Shown piece by piece: positions 22,209 through 35,175 of a stretch of 64,000 nucleotides of DNA. The notes beneath the pieces were generated by a model. It did not search any database. It was not told the DNA's origin and worked only from the letters and a program-made list of their open reading frames with translations. The DNA comes from Flaccisagitta enflata (Eukaryota > Chaetognatha > Sagittoidea > Aphragmophora), in the NCBI GenBank assembly GCA_965153355.1, contig OZ231128.1, forward strand, positions 14,818,001 through 14,882,000, given 5' to 3'. Each line of letters opens with the position of its first letter. Positions within the stretch are counted from its first letter, which is position 1. The position numbers and the translations under genes are program-made.

Positions 22209-23810
22209 AGCTGAAGACAACAGAAAATTAGCCTTATGTCTCGATATGGTCAACCGCGGCAACTTTTAGAGCGCCTCGCCGCCATATTGCGGGACTATAG
22301 CCAACTCAGCTCATCATTTGGTTTCTCAAGAAGCAAAACAGCAATTTCAGCCCAAAATTTGAGTGGTTGGAGCAAGTGGAAGAGGGGAACCAGGGGTAAA
22401 TGTAACTATTAGGAGTATCTCAGAAATGTATGGATAAAGTGGCCAAAGGTCGGTCAAGGCAAAATTGCAGACTTTGGGCTAGTGAGAACTGCTTGATTGC
22501 TTGTCATATGGTTACTAGTATCTAATTGGTCAAAACTAGAATGATAGGAGCAATTAGTTTTGCCTCATATGTAGGATAGCCCTATGTTGCTGTATGGGGG
22601 TAGTGGTCCAAATTTACATCAAAATTGCGTATATAGTCTCTTTTTCAGTAATTTTTTTTGCATTTTGGGGATATTCATCAGTCAATTGAATATGCTTTAT
22701 CACTCATCAACCCTTTAGCTTGCATGAGACAAAAAATCAAGCCAAAATTCCAATTCAGCAAGATTTTATAAACTGTCAAAGTATGGCTGAGTTTTGCTTA
22801 TTGCTCATTTTGTCGACTATTGAGTGCACCCTTATAAGGAAACTGCCAAGTATTAGGATATCAAAAAATGAATTTTTGCTACATTTTTTGGTTCAAAAGT
22901 GTAGAATCATGATTTTTTAGATGGTTTTAGGCATTTTTGAGACTTTTTAGCAGGCCGTTTGTCCCTAAATAGCTTTTAAAGTGGAAAGGATTTTTTGGAT
23001 TTTGGGGGATTTTCGTCTCCTAAACGAGGCTAAAAATTGGGTTTTATTCGACTGTTACATTGAGAAAATAGTTAAATCAACCCTAATTTTTTGGCATTTT
23101 ACCTTAAATCATCCATTTGACCCTTCTAGAACTCATATTGTGATTGATTTCAAGTTTCTGTATTTTATTTGTCCTCTAATAAAGCTGAAGACAACAGAAA
23201 ATTAGCCTTATGTCTCGATATGGTCAACCGCGGCAACTTTTAGAGCGCCTCGCCGCCATATTGCGGGACTATTAGCCAACTCAGCTCATCATTTGGTTTC
23301 TCAAGAAGCAAAAGAGCAATTTCAGCCCAAAATTTGAGTGGTTGGAGCAAGTGGAAGAGGGGAACCAGGGGTAAATGTAACTATTAGGAGTATCTCAGAA
23401 ATGTATGGATAAAGTGGCCAAAGGTCGGTCAAGGCAAAATTGCAGACTTTGGGCTAGTGAGAACTGCTTGATTGCTTGTCATATGGTTACTAGTATCTAA
23501 TTGGTCAAAACTAGAATGATAGGAGCAATTAGTTTTGCCTCATATGTAGGATAGCCCTATGTTGCTGTATGGGGGTAGTGGTCCAAATTTACATCAAAAT
23601 TGCGTATATAGTCTCTTTTTCAGTAATTTTTTTTGCATTTTGGGGATATTCATCAGTCAATTGAATATGTTTTATCACTCATCAACCCTTTAGCTTGCAT
23701 GAGACAAAAAATCAAGCCAAAATTCCAATTCAGCAAGATTTTATAAACTGTCAATGTATGGCTGAGTTTTGCTTATTGCTCATTTTGTCAACTATTGAGT
23801 GCACCCTTAT
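22209..23810 (+). repeat. Direct duplication, 626 bp, >99% identical
   Basis: Copies are 22209-22835 and 23183-23810, separated by 347 bp. Only about five differences are seen (for example ACTATAGCC/ACTATTAGCC). No ORF is shared. The ends lack the TG..CA of LTRs, so a tandem segment duplication is likelier. Confidence 0.85.
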
Positions 23811-24351
23811 GAAATTAGTTCTCTAACAAATGTGAAGACTATAGAGCGTCATGTTGTTGGTTAAACAATCGAACCTAAGTTACTAAGAATGCGCGGATTG
23901 CAATCTACTCTACAAATGAATAGCTCCCTCATTAGAAAAGCGCTCAATGCGATGCAATGCCCTAATTTTTTTCGGATGTGGCAATTAACAAATTGACTGA
24001 TCAAATTTATTGATTAACAAATCAAATTAACAAATCATAAGGCAAAAACGGAGGAAAAATATAGTTGAATTACGTTAAAGATAAAAGATGAGAATTTGCA
24101 CTTAATGAGATCCCAAAGCAGCCTCAAAAGACAAACCGACAACCTCTCGGACCCGACCTGACCTCATATGTATCGGTTATAGGCTAATAGCCCAGTAGCA
24201 GACAAACAACCCGCAAAACAGACCTGTAAGAATGACGGAAACCATCGCCACCACAATGAGATCCACCCGGCGCCGATGGAGTCACAAAAACGCCTTCTCC
24301 CTCTAGCCTCTTTGCTAAATATCCATATTTCTTAAGTGTCTTTGCACTGTC
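23811..24351. other. No gene seen
   Basis: Unique-looking AT-rich DNA with one AATTAACAAATTGACTGA repeat piece. Confidence 0.55.
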
Positions 24352-24483
24352 TTTTTAGGTGCGACAAAGCATCTCTATAACTGGCTGTGTCCGTTGGTCT
24401 GTCGGTCGGTCTGTTGGTTGGTTGGTAACGCATTCGTTCGATGATCCACACGTCGCACCTTATTGGCCTACTAGGCCTTGTTT
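24352..24483 (-). mobile_element. Family D short repeat, reverse
   Basis: TTTTTAGGTGCGACAAAGC, a CGGTCGGTCTGTTGG tract, AACGCATTCGTTCG, GTCGCACCTTATTGGCC and AGGCCTTGTTT. Confidence 0.8.
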
Positions 24484-24825
24484 AATCCATTATTCGAATG
24501 TTTGTTTTCCATATATTTGCTCGTTCATACACGTCTTTCCATGAAAATGGCAATTCGCTGAATTGAAAAATGTCACAAAAAATCATAATTAAATGAGAGG
24601 AGACTACTTTACTGCGCAAGAGGTTGGTTACAACTGATCACCCAAAAAAGGCATAAGCCAAAAAAAAAAAAAAAAAAAAGGCATATTTGGGCCCGCTAAG
24701 GTATCGGTAAAGTCGAGAATAAGGCTACGGTCAGCAGACCAATCAGAGTACAGGCAACGCAGGAGCGTAATATCAACAACAATATCGTGTCTGCGCAACA
24801 AAACAATATGGCGGCGAATAGAAAA

Positions 24826-25029
24826 AACAAGGCCGTATACACGGCTACCGAAGTCGCGTGCGGGTGGGCAGGGGCAGTGATTAAGAGGCTAACCCAAGGT
24901 ATTGGGCAGGAGCAGTAATACAAAAACTATTCGTTATTGCCAAAAAAACTAATGGTGACGGACAGACAGATGGACCGACCGACCGACTGACATAGCGGGT
25001 TATAGAGTCGCGTGCACGCGACTAAAAAG
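24826..25029 (+). mobile_element. Family A short repeat, complete
   Basis: The 5' end is AACAAGGCCGTATACACGGC with the subterminal motif GTCGCGTGCGGG. A GGAC/GACC stretch follows, and the 3' hairpin is GTCGCGTGCACGCGAC followed by TAAAAA. This is a good reference copy of the family. Confidence 0.8.
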
Positions 25030-25225
25030 GGCAACGATAAGATTCACTTATCTCGCGCGTGGTTTCTACACACTTTAGAAGTTAACAGGTCAGAGACAAG
25101 GTTGTTTTAGTTTTGTGGCGTTTAGCGAGCAGGGGCAGTGATAAATAAGTCATCCAAGGATCGCACATGGTCAGCGGTACCCGATGCCCAGCTTGGATGA
25201 TTAACTAAAGAATAATGTAAGAGCA

Positions 25226-25568
25226 GGGCAGTAGCCTCAAAGGGTCAATGACCTGGACACAGGGGTCAATTTTCATATGTCCTGAGATGGCATATTTGAA
25301 GCCTTCAATGGCCTTGATGTTTTGCATTTTTCCAATTTCTTGTCAATTTTCCATGTTATCCAATGAGACTTTCCCATTTTTTCATTCTTCATTAATTTCC
25401 CATGTTGTTCAATGGGAAGTTTGCATTTTATCAATTTTCTATGCTATTCAATGGGAATTTGAGGCTTGAGACACTTTTGGGGGGGGGGACAAAGACAAAC
25501 GGACAAATGGACATATAGAAATTCACCCCTGTGTCCTACAGGGCATCAGCCCTTTGGGGCCGCCGCCC
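25226..25568. mobile_element. Foldback element E4
   Basis: GGGCAGTAGCCTCAAAGGG at the left; CCCTGTGTCCTACAGGGC and CCTTTGGGGCCGCCGCCC at the right. The interior has TTCCATGTTATCCAATGAG-type units. The outer mark GGTCAGCGGTACCCGATGCC is at 25169. Confidence 0.65.
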
Positions 25569-25575
25569 AAAGAAG

Positions 25576-27094
25576 CCTATAGTCCCGTCTCTTAAAGGAA
25601 TAAAAAGAAAGAACTCGGCGTTTTTGGAGCAAAGTCTGAAAATTTGCATACGGAGTCAGTTTTTTGTGCTGAACAAGACTAGATGGGGTACACGTCTGAT
25701 TTTTTTGTGTATCCCATTCAAAAACGCGTTTTTTCTTCAAAAAAACACTTTAAAGAGGCGCTGACGCCAAACAAATTTACGGATGACTATAAAATTTTAG
25801 GTGAAGAAAAATATGCCTTTTTTCTACTTGCATGCAAAATTTCAACAAAATCGGTTCAGTAGAAGCGAAGATATTGCCGTTTAAAGTCTAGGCCTATTTT
25901 CAAAAAAAGGGCTATGTTTCAATTTTGGGGTAAAATTGTGTTTTTTTGAGCTGGAAGTCTGTAATTGGTTTCACTCATTTATTTTACCCTAATTCACTCT
26001 AAAAACAAAAAAAAATTGAAAAAAATCCATGTTTTTTTCATTTTTTGGCCAAAAAAACAAAAAATCAACCTTCAAAATTTAGGCCTGATTTTCAGAAAGG
26101 GCTAGTGCAAGGAAAATATGAAAATCATTGACGCCCACTTGGGGAATCTATTGTCATAAAGTGTACTAACTTATTCCCAAACTTTCAGAGGGGTACATTA
26201 ACCCAAAAAGACAAAAGTTAATTTCAAAGAATTAAAAAAAAAAACGACCTAAAATTTTGCATTTTTGGACCCCCTGGGACATTTGGTAACGCTACGGCCA
26301 AACGCTTCAACCAATTTGCCTAAAATTTTGTATGCAAGTCCCTATATGTAAGGGGCATATCTGAGCCAAATTTCAGCTTAATAATCAAACTTTGAATTTT
26401 TTCATATATCAAAGAGGGTAAAAAAATGCTAAATTTTGGTATTTTTTCTTTAGACTTTGAAATGTTTTTTTGTCTTTTTGGGTTAATGTACCCCTCTGAA
26501 AGTTTGGGAATAAGTTGGTACACTTTATGACAATAGATTCCCTGAGTGGGCGTCAATGATTTTCATATGTTCCTTGCACTAGCCCTTTCTGAAAATCAGG
26601 CCTAAATTTTGAAGGTTGATTTTTTGGTTTTTTGGCCAAAAAATGAAAAAAACATGAATTTTTTTTCAATTTTTTTTTATGTAAGGGAAAATTAGGGTAA
26701 AATAAATGAATGAAACCAATTTCAGACTTCCAGCTCAAAAAAACACAATTTTACCTCAAAATTGAAACATAGCCCTTTTTTTGAAAATAGGCCTAGACTT
26801 TAAACGGCAATATCTTCGCTTCTACTGAACCGATTTTACTGAAATTTTGCATGCAAGTAGAAAAAAGGCATATTTTTCTTCACCTAAAATTTTAGAGTCA
26901 TCTGTAAATTCGTTTGGCGTCAGCGCCTCTTCAAAGTGTTTTTTTGAAGAAAAAACACGTTTTTGAATGGGGTACACAAAAAAATCAGACGTGTACCCCA
27001 TCTAGTCTCGTTCAGCACAAAAAATTGACCCCGTATGCAAATTTTCATGCTTTGCTCCGAAAACGCCGAGTCCTTTTCCTTAAATCCTAGACTA
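25576..27094. mobile_element. 1.5-kb palindrome / foldback element
   Basis: Arms of about 680 bp (25576-26262 and 26420-27094) are reverse complements with scattered differences, for example the GGGGTACACGTCTGATTTTT and AAAAATCAGACGTGTACCCC blocks. The spacer is about 160 bp. No coding capacity is seen. It sits directly after E4. Confidence 0.82.
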
Positions 27095-27593
27095 CTATCC
27101 AAACACTTAGGCAAGGAGTATTGATGCAGTGAGCAGTAATGCAGTCAGTGTGACTGATGAATGGGCCTTGGCTGGAAACTGGCTTGGAGGCTGGAGTTTG
27201 GGTCATTAAGCTGGTATTTGGGGTCAAGAAGCTTTAATTGAATAAGAATGTGGGTGAGCTGGGGAAGTAAAGCTAAGTTGTCACTATTTCAGTCGGTTAC
27301 TAATCTTTCCAACAGACCGACGCACCTACGGACAAACCCTTTTAAAGAGTCACTTAATAAGCGACTATGAAATTGTAAGGTTCACCTCATTAGCTATGAC
27401 CTGTTTTTGTCTAAGGACAGTACTTACAAAATTAGATCCATATCCATTAGTGTCTATATCAAAGAGTGCGTTATCTAAGTTAAATCAGTTTTTTACAGAT
27501 ATTGCAATAATTTCTTTTAGAACTTTTCAGTTTACCGGTAGGTCCCTGAGTTGGTCGATTGGTCCGTCCTTGAAACCCTTTTTGGGCAGCTGC

Positions 27594-28020
27594 CCCAATG
27601 GGCCGATGTCCTGTAGAACACAAGGGTAAACCGTTACTTACGTCCATATGTCTCCCCCTTTAACCCCCACTATCAGCCTCAAGGCCCAAATCCCAGCCTC
27701 GAGGCCCAAATCCCAGCCTGTTGGGCCTAATCCCTGGCTAATGGCCCAAATCTCAGCGTGATGACCCAAATCCCAGCCTCTAGACCTCAATCCTAGCCTT
27801 GAGGCCCTCTCAGCCGTGAGGCTCAAATCCTAGCTCTTTAGCCTGCAAGACAATATCCCTTTGTCCAGGCTCAAACCAAATCCCCCCAAATTGCTCAAAT
27901 CCCAAACTAGTCCTTACAGGCCTAAAATCAGTCAACCCTCCTGAAATCAGTCACAGATGGACAAACGTAATGGTTCACCCCTGTGGTCTACAGGACATTG
28001 GTCCTTTGGGGCCGCTGCCC
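27594..28020. mobile_element. Foldback element E5
   Basis: GGGCAGCTGCCCCAATGGGC and GATGTCCTGTAGAACACAAG at the left; the reverse complement ends at CCGCTGCCC. Inside are about eight CAAATCCCAGCCTCGAGGCC units. The outer mark GGGCAACGGGTACCGCGG follows at 28058. Confidence 0.72.
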
Positions 28021-29034
28021 TGCTCCCACCTCACTATCTTGAAACAGCAATAATGCAGGGCAACGGGTACCGCGGACCATGTGCGATCCTTGGATGACTT
28101 GTTAGTGATTCATTAGGTCTCTCAGTTGGTCTGTTGGTATGTTGGTCACAAACGAAATTCTTTTATTAAGATGTCAGCCTCAGCTTGAGCTGTGTATCCA
28201 GCCTAGTTGTTCCTCCTCATCTATTTTTTCGCATGTGATGTTAGAGCATTTCATAAGAGATTCGGTGCTCAAAAAAGAATTGATGAAAAAGCAAATGGTT
28301 AACAGACAGGCTCAAAAAGTGATAGGAGACACATTAGATGATGGTATTTAATTCAGTCGCAAAACTAATACATGAGAGAGATAAATTTGCTGAAAATCTG
28401 AGTGAGAATAAAAAACAAGTAGGGCAATACCGACAGCTGAATTTTCATGTTCAGATTTTGCGGAAAACAAAACAAAGCTGGATACATAAATGGCCAATTA
28501 GTAGTCTCTTGTGGTAGGAAAGGATATCAATGTAGGTGGGCAGGGGAAGCAATGAGGGTGGATGGGGCTATGATGGGGTTGTACTGGGGAAATAAAGCCC
28601 AGTTTCTACTCTTTCTGCCAATATTGCGGTACTCTCTACCCAAAAATTTGCGTTACTGTCCGTTTAAACAGACCAAAGAACCTAAACTCACCCTTAGCAA
28701 GCGATAAAGAAATGAAATGGATCACCCCATTAGCTCTTTCCCTTGTATCTCCTTTGTTATTGTCAAGGTTCAGTGATTACTAAATAAGTTCTCAAAGAAT
28801 TGTAGAGCACTATATTCTTAGTTAAACAATCAAACAAAAATTACTAAAAATGCACGGATAGAAATCCATTCTACACATGAATCTAGTTATAACTTCTCAT
28901 GATTAGAGAAAAGCTAAATGCGATGCAATTGGATGCTCCACATAGCAAAAGTTTGGAGTATCTCATAATCCTACTTAGGTGATATGGAGAGGCAAGAATC
29001 ATGAAGATGATCATTCCCTTTTTTGGGCGGCGAC

Positions 29035-30172
29035 CCCAAAGGGCCGATGTCCTGTAGGCATGGGTGTACGGCGAGGGACGTCAGGGACGTCGGCTGACGT
29101 CCCTGTTTGTTGGACTTACACCCCTGTCGGACTTAAGCCCATGTAAAAAATGAAGGCAAAAAATGAAAGAAAAAATGAAACAGGATGTGAAAAAGCATAC
29201 ACTTTTTTTTTCTTATGAAAGACCAGTTTATAAGAGACATGAGCCTGAGATTTGCCAAAATTTTAAGAACAAAATAAGAGAATGCCCAGGCTGAGATTTA
29301 GTTTTGGCCATTTTCAAAATAACATTTCTTTAGTTTCTTATCTAAAAACTGAATTGTATTCAAATTTTTTAGAAATATTGGTTTTTTATCTCTAAAAATA
29401 ATTTCCATTTTTAGTTTGCCTATGAAATCTGGCCTTTTTTTTAAAAAAAAAACAATGATAATGATCAAGTTTAAGATACAATTGTTATAAATAACATATC
29501 TTTTTACGATTTTTATATTTGTAAATATCAAAGAACTTAACACTTTAATAGAATTTCAGCCTGAAAACGGCCAAAAATTTAAGAATACCAAGGCTGATTT
29601 CAAAAAAGTTGTCTCTTATATAAAAAAAAAGTGTACTTTGGGGAATAATGAGAGAGAATGTGTGTCTTTCTATCAAATTTGGCTTACATTTCTTACATGG
29701 GAATGTAATTTTAGATTGGAAAAGACTATTTGTTATGAACCCTATTAGGCTTGAAGCTCTGTCGGACTTAAAACTGTTTGCCAACGGCCCTTTGAGATTT
29801 CGCGCCATACACTTATGCCTGTAGGACACAGGGGTGAACCGTTATGTCCGTCTTACATTACGTCCCCCCCCCCAAGCTTCTCAAGCCCCAAATTTCCATT
29901 GAACAATATGGGAAATTGACTAAATGCAAATTTCCCATCGAATAATAAGGACAATTTACAAAAGATTAAAAAAAAATGCATGTTTCCATTGAATAACATG
30001 GAAAATTGATGAAAACTGAAAAAAATATAAAATTCCCATTCAATAACATGGCAAATTGATAAGAAATTGAAAATATGCAAAATTTCCATCAAATATCATG
30101 GAAAACTGCTACAAAGGCCTCAAATATGCCCTCTCAGGATGTATAGAAATTCACCCCTGTGTCCTAAAGGGA
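29035..30172. mobile_element. Foldback element E6 with nested sequence
   Basis: GGGCGGCGACCCCAAAGGGC and GATGTCCTGTAGGCATGGGT at the left, with CTGTAGGACACAGGGGTGAA at 29820. TTCCCATTGAATAACATGG-type units and CACCCCTGTGTCCTAAAGG close it. An inverted-repeat insert (about 29115-29760, CCCATGTAAAAAATG / CATTTCTTACATGGG) lies within. Confidence 0.6.
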
Positions 30173-31569
30173 GATATTCTGTGGCATTCTCTAGATCTCT
30201 CATAGCATTTTAAACCGCCAAAAATTGTCTTGAAACTTCCAAAAAATAACTTATTGTAACAAAAGTTTTGAGTTTTTTTCACAAAAACGCTTGAAAAGAC
30301 CGTTCTGAAACAGGTGTTCTTATGCAGTTTCAAAACGCTTAAAAACAGCGCTACAGTAATGCTCTGCAAGGAAAAAAACATTTATCTTTGTTATCTCATC
30401 ACCTTTTTTACCGTTTTGAGAACGCAAAAAATTTAAGTATTGAAACTCAGAAAAATATGTTTAGAAATTGAAATGTAGAGTGGAACCCCGCAATAACAGC
30501 CCCGCTTTTAAAGGTTCTCCATCAATAAATGTCAACATTTTGAGGTCCCAAATGGTAGTTTTTATTGTGATTTCATCTCTTTTCTCTCCTGAGATAAAGG
30601 TGAAAAATCTTCAGTCCCAATGGGACCGATGAGGCAGGGTTCTACTGTATGGATACATGCAAGGTGGAACAATACTCTGACTTTACCCGACCTGAAATAT
30701 CTGGAAGAGGGCCCTGTGAGCCCTCAGTGACTAGTTAATATGCGCCACTCTTAGCTTTCCATATAACTGAATCAGAAAGACATCCTTTTTCATCTACCCC
30801 AAAAGCAAACTGCTTACCAAAAGTAGTCAATATAAGTGGTAAAAGTCGCAAAAACGTCAGCGGTACCCGTTGCCCCTATATCAATGTACTTCCTATATCA
30901 GTGTACTTTGTATATATGTGTACCTATGTTAGATGTAGAAATGTACGGGAAAGCGGCCCCAAAGGAGCCAATGATTGATGCTGGGCTAGGATTTGAGCAT
31001 TGAGGATAGGATTCAAGTCTTAAGGGTTAGATTTAAGCTATGAGGCTGGAATTTAAGCCTCAAATTTGGTATGAGACTACAAAACCGTAAAACTGCAAAA
31101 CTGCAAAACTGCAAAAAATTGAAGTTTTGAAACTGCAAAAAAATTGTTGTTTTGAAACAATTTTACAAGCAACCTTTTTGCAGTTTCAAAACTGCAAAAA
31201 AATTAACTACAGGAATGGCAATTTTATATTTCATGATTTTACTGCCAAAACATTCAGTTTTAAAACAACAAAAAATAGCTGGCTAGAAATGAGCAAAAAA
31301 TGTTATTTTAGTCATGTTTTCAAAAGCCCTTTTAATGCAGTTTTGATACACCCTATAAATGTGGTTTCAAAACGGCAACTATTCCTGCGTTTTGAAACCC
31401 CAGGTTACAGCCACAAAAGGACGTTGTTGTATGCAAAAATGTTTCTTTGGACGTTCTGAAACTGCTGCATACTAGGAGTTTTGAAACATCGTTCCACTAT
31501 GCGGGACGATAATGCAATAATAATGCCACGAAATACCTGAAGTCAGCAAAATCCTGTATAGTTTTGTTA
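30173..31569. other. No gene seen
   Basis: It has partial E-type units near 30860-31060 and repeated AAACTGCAAAA motifs to 31500. The latter form CTGCAAAACTGCAAAA tandem repeats at about 31080-31200. Confidence 0.55.
30858..31080 (+). mobile_element. Partial E-type element
   Basis: GTCAGCGGTACCCGTTGCCC then AGCGGCCCCAAAGGAGCC and GGATTTGAGCATTGAGG-like units. No right end was seen. A tiny derivative (GGGCAGCGGCCCCGGAGG joined to GCAACGGGTACCGCTGACC) lies at 44752-44792, inside a legumain intron. Confidence 0.55.
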
Positions 31570-31948
31570 CAGGGTGAACAACCTCAAGTGGGGGAAAGTA
31601 AAAGCTAATTCCTCTTGAACTACTCATGATATTCAAAATCTGAAAGTTGCTTTTGGTGGGGAACTGCCTGACATTTGGTCCTTTGGCTTTGGTTTATAAG
31701 AAATGAGAAAACAAAGCAGTTGAAAAGATGCAACCTAATTGTGAAAGTTTCTCTCCATTCTTAGAATAAACGCTTTTTGATTCTCAATCAAACATGTGTT
31801 TCAGACATAGAAATGCCATGGCAACATAGAATTGGATGGAAAAACTTTTAAAAAAAACATTTATGGTGATTCAGTTTGAGACCTAGATCTCAATTTTGAG
31901 TCCATTTATTGAGATTATGTTGAAGAAAGAGTGGAAAAACACATTTGG
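31570..31948 (-). mobile_element. Truncated copy of M2 (M2b)
   Basis: It starts CAGGGTGAACAACCTCAAGT after TA and follows the reverse strand of M2 for about 380 bp. It then breaks off at a family A fragment. Confidence 0.72.
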
Positions 31949-32062
31949 GCAGGAGCAGTGAGGTCCATAAATGAAAATCATAAAAAAAGTGAAGTGTGAA
32001 TGACAGAACGACCGACCGACCGACGGACAAAGTGGGTGGTAGAGTTGCGTGCACGCGACTTA
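31949..32062 (+). mobile_element. Family A fragment
   Basis: The 3' half only: TTGGGCAGGAGCAGTGAGG, a GACC tract and TTGCGTGCACGCGAC then TTAAAA. It abuts the truncated TIR element M2b. Confidence 0.65.
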
Positions 32063-32065
32063 AAA

Positions 32066-32231
32066 GGTTGTTACTCGATCAAAAGCGTGTAGGCGTACTA
32101 GATACGTCAACAACACTGGAGGTGGCAATTAACAAATTGACTGGACTATAAAAGGTTGTTACTCAATCAAAAGCGTGTAGGCGTATTAGATACGTCAACA
32201 ACACTGGAGGTGGCAATTAACAAATTGACTG
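32066..32231 (+). repeat. 82-bp tandem duplicate
   Basis: AGGTTGTTACTCGATCAAAA and GCGTGTAGGCGTACTAG occur twice, ending GGAGGTGGCAATTAACAAAT. A related AATTAACAAATTGACTGA piece is at 23985. Confidence 0.7.
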
Positions 32232-32405
32232 AGCGAATTAACAAATTAACAAATGATATTAATAAAGCACAAATCAAATATAGAAGGAAAACAGAGTAAA
32301 TATACGGCAAGGATACCAGATGAGAAGTTGCATTTAGTAAATGAACGAGTCAAGGACATAGCTGCTTTAGTTTCATGGCGTGCTAGTGAGCAGGGGCAAT
32401 AACAG

Positions 32406-33112
32406 AAACAAGGCCGGATACACAGCTAGCCCAATCGCGCGTGGATGGGATGGGGCAGTAATATAAAATGTCACTGGGGCATATCAGCAGGCCTTTTTTT
32501 AGTGATTTTTTTTGCTGAGCCAACCGGGCTCTCTCCTTATAATTTTACAGAGCCCGACGGAAAAACAGCGAGCCCGGCAAAAAAAACAATGTTGGATAAA
32601 AGGCTACCCAAGTCGTATGAAGGTGGGCAGGGGTAACTGGTGTTCGAATAAAAACTGTAGGTAGTTTTTACATAAGAATGGCTATCAAAATATTGTTTTA
32701 AATGAATGACAACTACCACTTGATGACATGTTTAAGACCGGACAATTTTGTTAGAAGATTTTGATAAGATCATAAATATAATCTGAGTACATAAAGAATC
32801 CATGCTTCTTAATGATTTTAAACAGCGCCTAAGACAGAATGCTAGTCAAAAATGCCCGTTTATCCTTATTGGAAACTGTTCAGTAAAAACTCAGTTCATG
32901 GACATACAACATAAAAGAAGAACAGATTATCGCTACAGTTTTTTTTTTTTTGGAACACCCAATAATATCAATAAATCACTTGTAAACGCCAAAAAAACAG
33001 TGTCAGCGACCAATAGACGCACTAAAGATTGGACGGACTAACGAACCGACAGAGAAACAGATGGACAGACAGCTAGCAAGTTATAGAGTCCCGTACACAC
33101 GACTTGAAAAAC
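32406..33112 (+). mobile_element. Family A-related repeat(s), long interior
   Basis: AACAAGGCCGGATACACAGC is at 32407 and a second related start (AACAATGTTGGATAAAAGGC) at about 32587. The end GAGTCCCGTACACACGACTT follows a GGAC stretch. Probably two overlapping copies; the interior is AT-rich. Confidence 0.5.
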
Positions 33113-33130
33113 TGATCATTTTACTTCTTT

Positions 33131-33289
33131 TTTAGTTGCATGCAGACACGTGACTCTACACCTTGCTGTGTTAGTCAGTCCGTCCATTTGTTAGAAGGTT
33201 GTTAACATTTTTTAAATTGCAAGCAGTTTTGCATCACTGCCCCTGCCCAACAGTCTGCGACGATGGTGCCGCATATTCGGCCTTGTTTA
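33131..33289 (-). mobile_element. Family A repeat, degenerate
   Basis: Reverse copy: TTTAGTTGCATGCAGACACG at the hairpin end, GTCAGTCCGTCCATTTG, CCCCTGCCCAAC and TTCGGCCTTGTTT at the 5' end. Confidence 0.65.
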
Positions 33290-35175
33290 AATGTGTGAGC
33301 CTCATGACACTGCCATCTTACAATGGTAATTTTTCACCTCTCTCATGATAGAAATAAAATGGTCTTTAAGAAAGCAAAAACCATTGCATACCAACTTTTC
33401 ATACCATCAATACCAGACGCATTTACATGAAACAAATGAGATGCTTTACTTTTACGTTTGACGAGGTGGCTGTGGACGGAATTCATTTTAGTCACTCTTA
33501 ACTTGTGAACGGGATTTTCTTTTTATGGAGTTGGACAACATTTCTTCATCACAAAAAATCTAGAATAAGGACAAGAGCCTTGGGAGCTCTAACTGGTGTT
33601 TCATCTGGACCCCTCACAGCTATCCATAGAATTATCAAAATCCACTTCAAAATCAACCATTCCATATGTGTTCAAAACATGGCATCAAATTTGAGAGAGC
33701 CAGCCGGGCTCAGAGCCAGCAAAACATGAGAGCCCGAGTGCAAAATAGAGAGCCACGGGCTCGCGGGCTCGCTCTAAAAAAAGGCCTGGGCATATGGGCA
33801 GGAGCCGTGAGCTCAGTACGCCAAAACAGTGTTAGGGTCACAATATTGTTGCGGACAGGTGAGCGGGGGCATCAAACCCCCATCCACACCTTATGCCCCC
33901 CTCCCAACATTTGTGTTTGTTTAGATACTCGTTTAGAAATGTCCATTAATAATAGGCATTTGTTCACAAATTATTTTCTGTGTCTACCATCAATTGTTTA
34001 GAGTGCACTCATGCAAATGTTTAAAAAACATCCAGCATTGAATATCAATGCATAGTTTTCCTGAATGCAAAAATGTGGTTGATAACATATTGAAACCAGT
34101 GTTTAAAGAATGTCTTACTTTTTTAAAAAAATACTTGCAGAGTGAATAGAATTTATAGACTAAATAGAATTTGTAGAACGTATAGAAAAAGTCAAAAAGA
34201 CAACATTTTACAAGTCATTAATCATAAAGGGCCGGTACTCAATAAGAAGAACAGCTGAAATGAGTCCAATCTGGCAGCAGCACTCCACCAGAGTTGCTTA
34301 TTATCAACCTGGGAGTAAAACCGTTTTTCTCACATTGTTGCAAACTTTAAGGAATATTAAATGAAAAAAAAAGTTTTTGTTTCATTCTTAAAATAAATAC
34401 AAAGTGTTTTTGGACCACCTATTGTCACTGTGTACCTGACATGTTTTCCTAGACTTGGTTAATTATTGACACAATTTGCAAATGGAACACTCTAATCAGG
34501 GCCGTTTTTTTTCCTTTATGTAATTTCTTGTCGCAAATATGCATTGGTTGCATGATGTCAATTGGTGCATCAAATCAATGCCATTGATCACTTAAGTCAG
34601 GAGTCCTATTTACCATTTTTCCCTGATTGCCGCTCCCCCCCCCTGCATCCAGTCCCTACTTTTCACAAGTAGAAATGATATCAATTGCTATGCCAGATGG
34701 ATGGCAATGAACGCAGTTATCCATCTTAGATATGCCAAAACAAACAAGGGAAAGAAACGACTGTAAAATTACAGAATGTTTTTTAAATAATTAGATTTAA
34801 AAAAGAATGTTGGAAGCTTGAGAAGCTGCAAACCAGGTGTGTTTGCATTGGGTTGAGGACACAACTTGTGGTGTAAGATTCTGGTTGGCTGATGCAGATC
34901 AGCAAAAACAACGTTGAGCGGCGATGTTAGTGGTTTTTGCGATTGAGTCATGAAGACAAAATAACTCAGATATCACCGTGGATTACGCGTGGGTAAGGCT
35001 AAGAGAGTGAACCAGGCTGTTGGGAGAGCAAATCTAGGGGGAGGAGGAAGATAGGTATAACTATGAGGCTAATGTAAGGTTAATCGAAGAATTAAAAGGC
35101 GCCTAAGGGCAATATGTGGTCTGCGATACCTGTTGCCCTGATTTGCATGATTGTGAAATGGAGTGAGAGGAAGCA
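33290..35175. other. No gene seen
   Basis: A family C fragment lies at 33822. The rest is AT-rich without convincing exons; no frame is longer than about 110 codons. Confidence 0.55.
33822..33915 (+). mobile_element. Family C fragment (5' part)
   Basis: GGGTCACAATATTGTTGCGG then ACAGGTGAGCGGGGGCATC. It ends in the C-rich stretch; no 3' hairpin was seen. Confidence 0.6.

Noticed and set aside
22209-23810. LTR retrotransposon
   Set aside because: The direct repeats do not start TG or end CA, the inner 347 bp has no coding, and no target duplication is seen.
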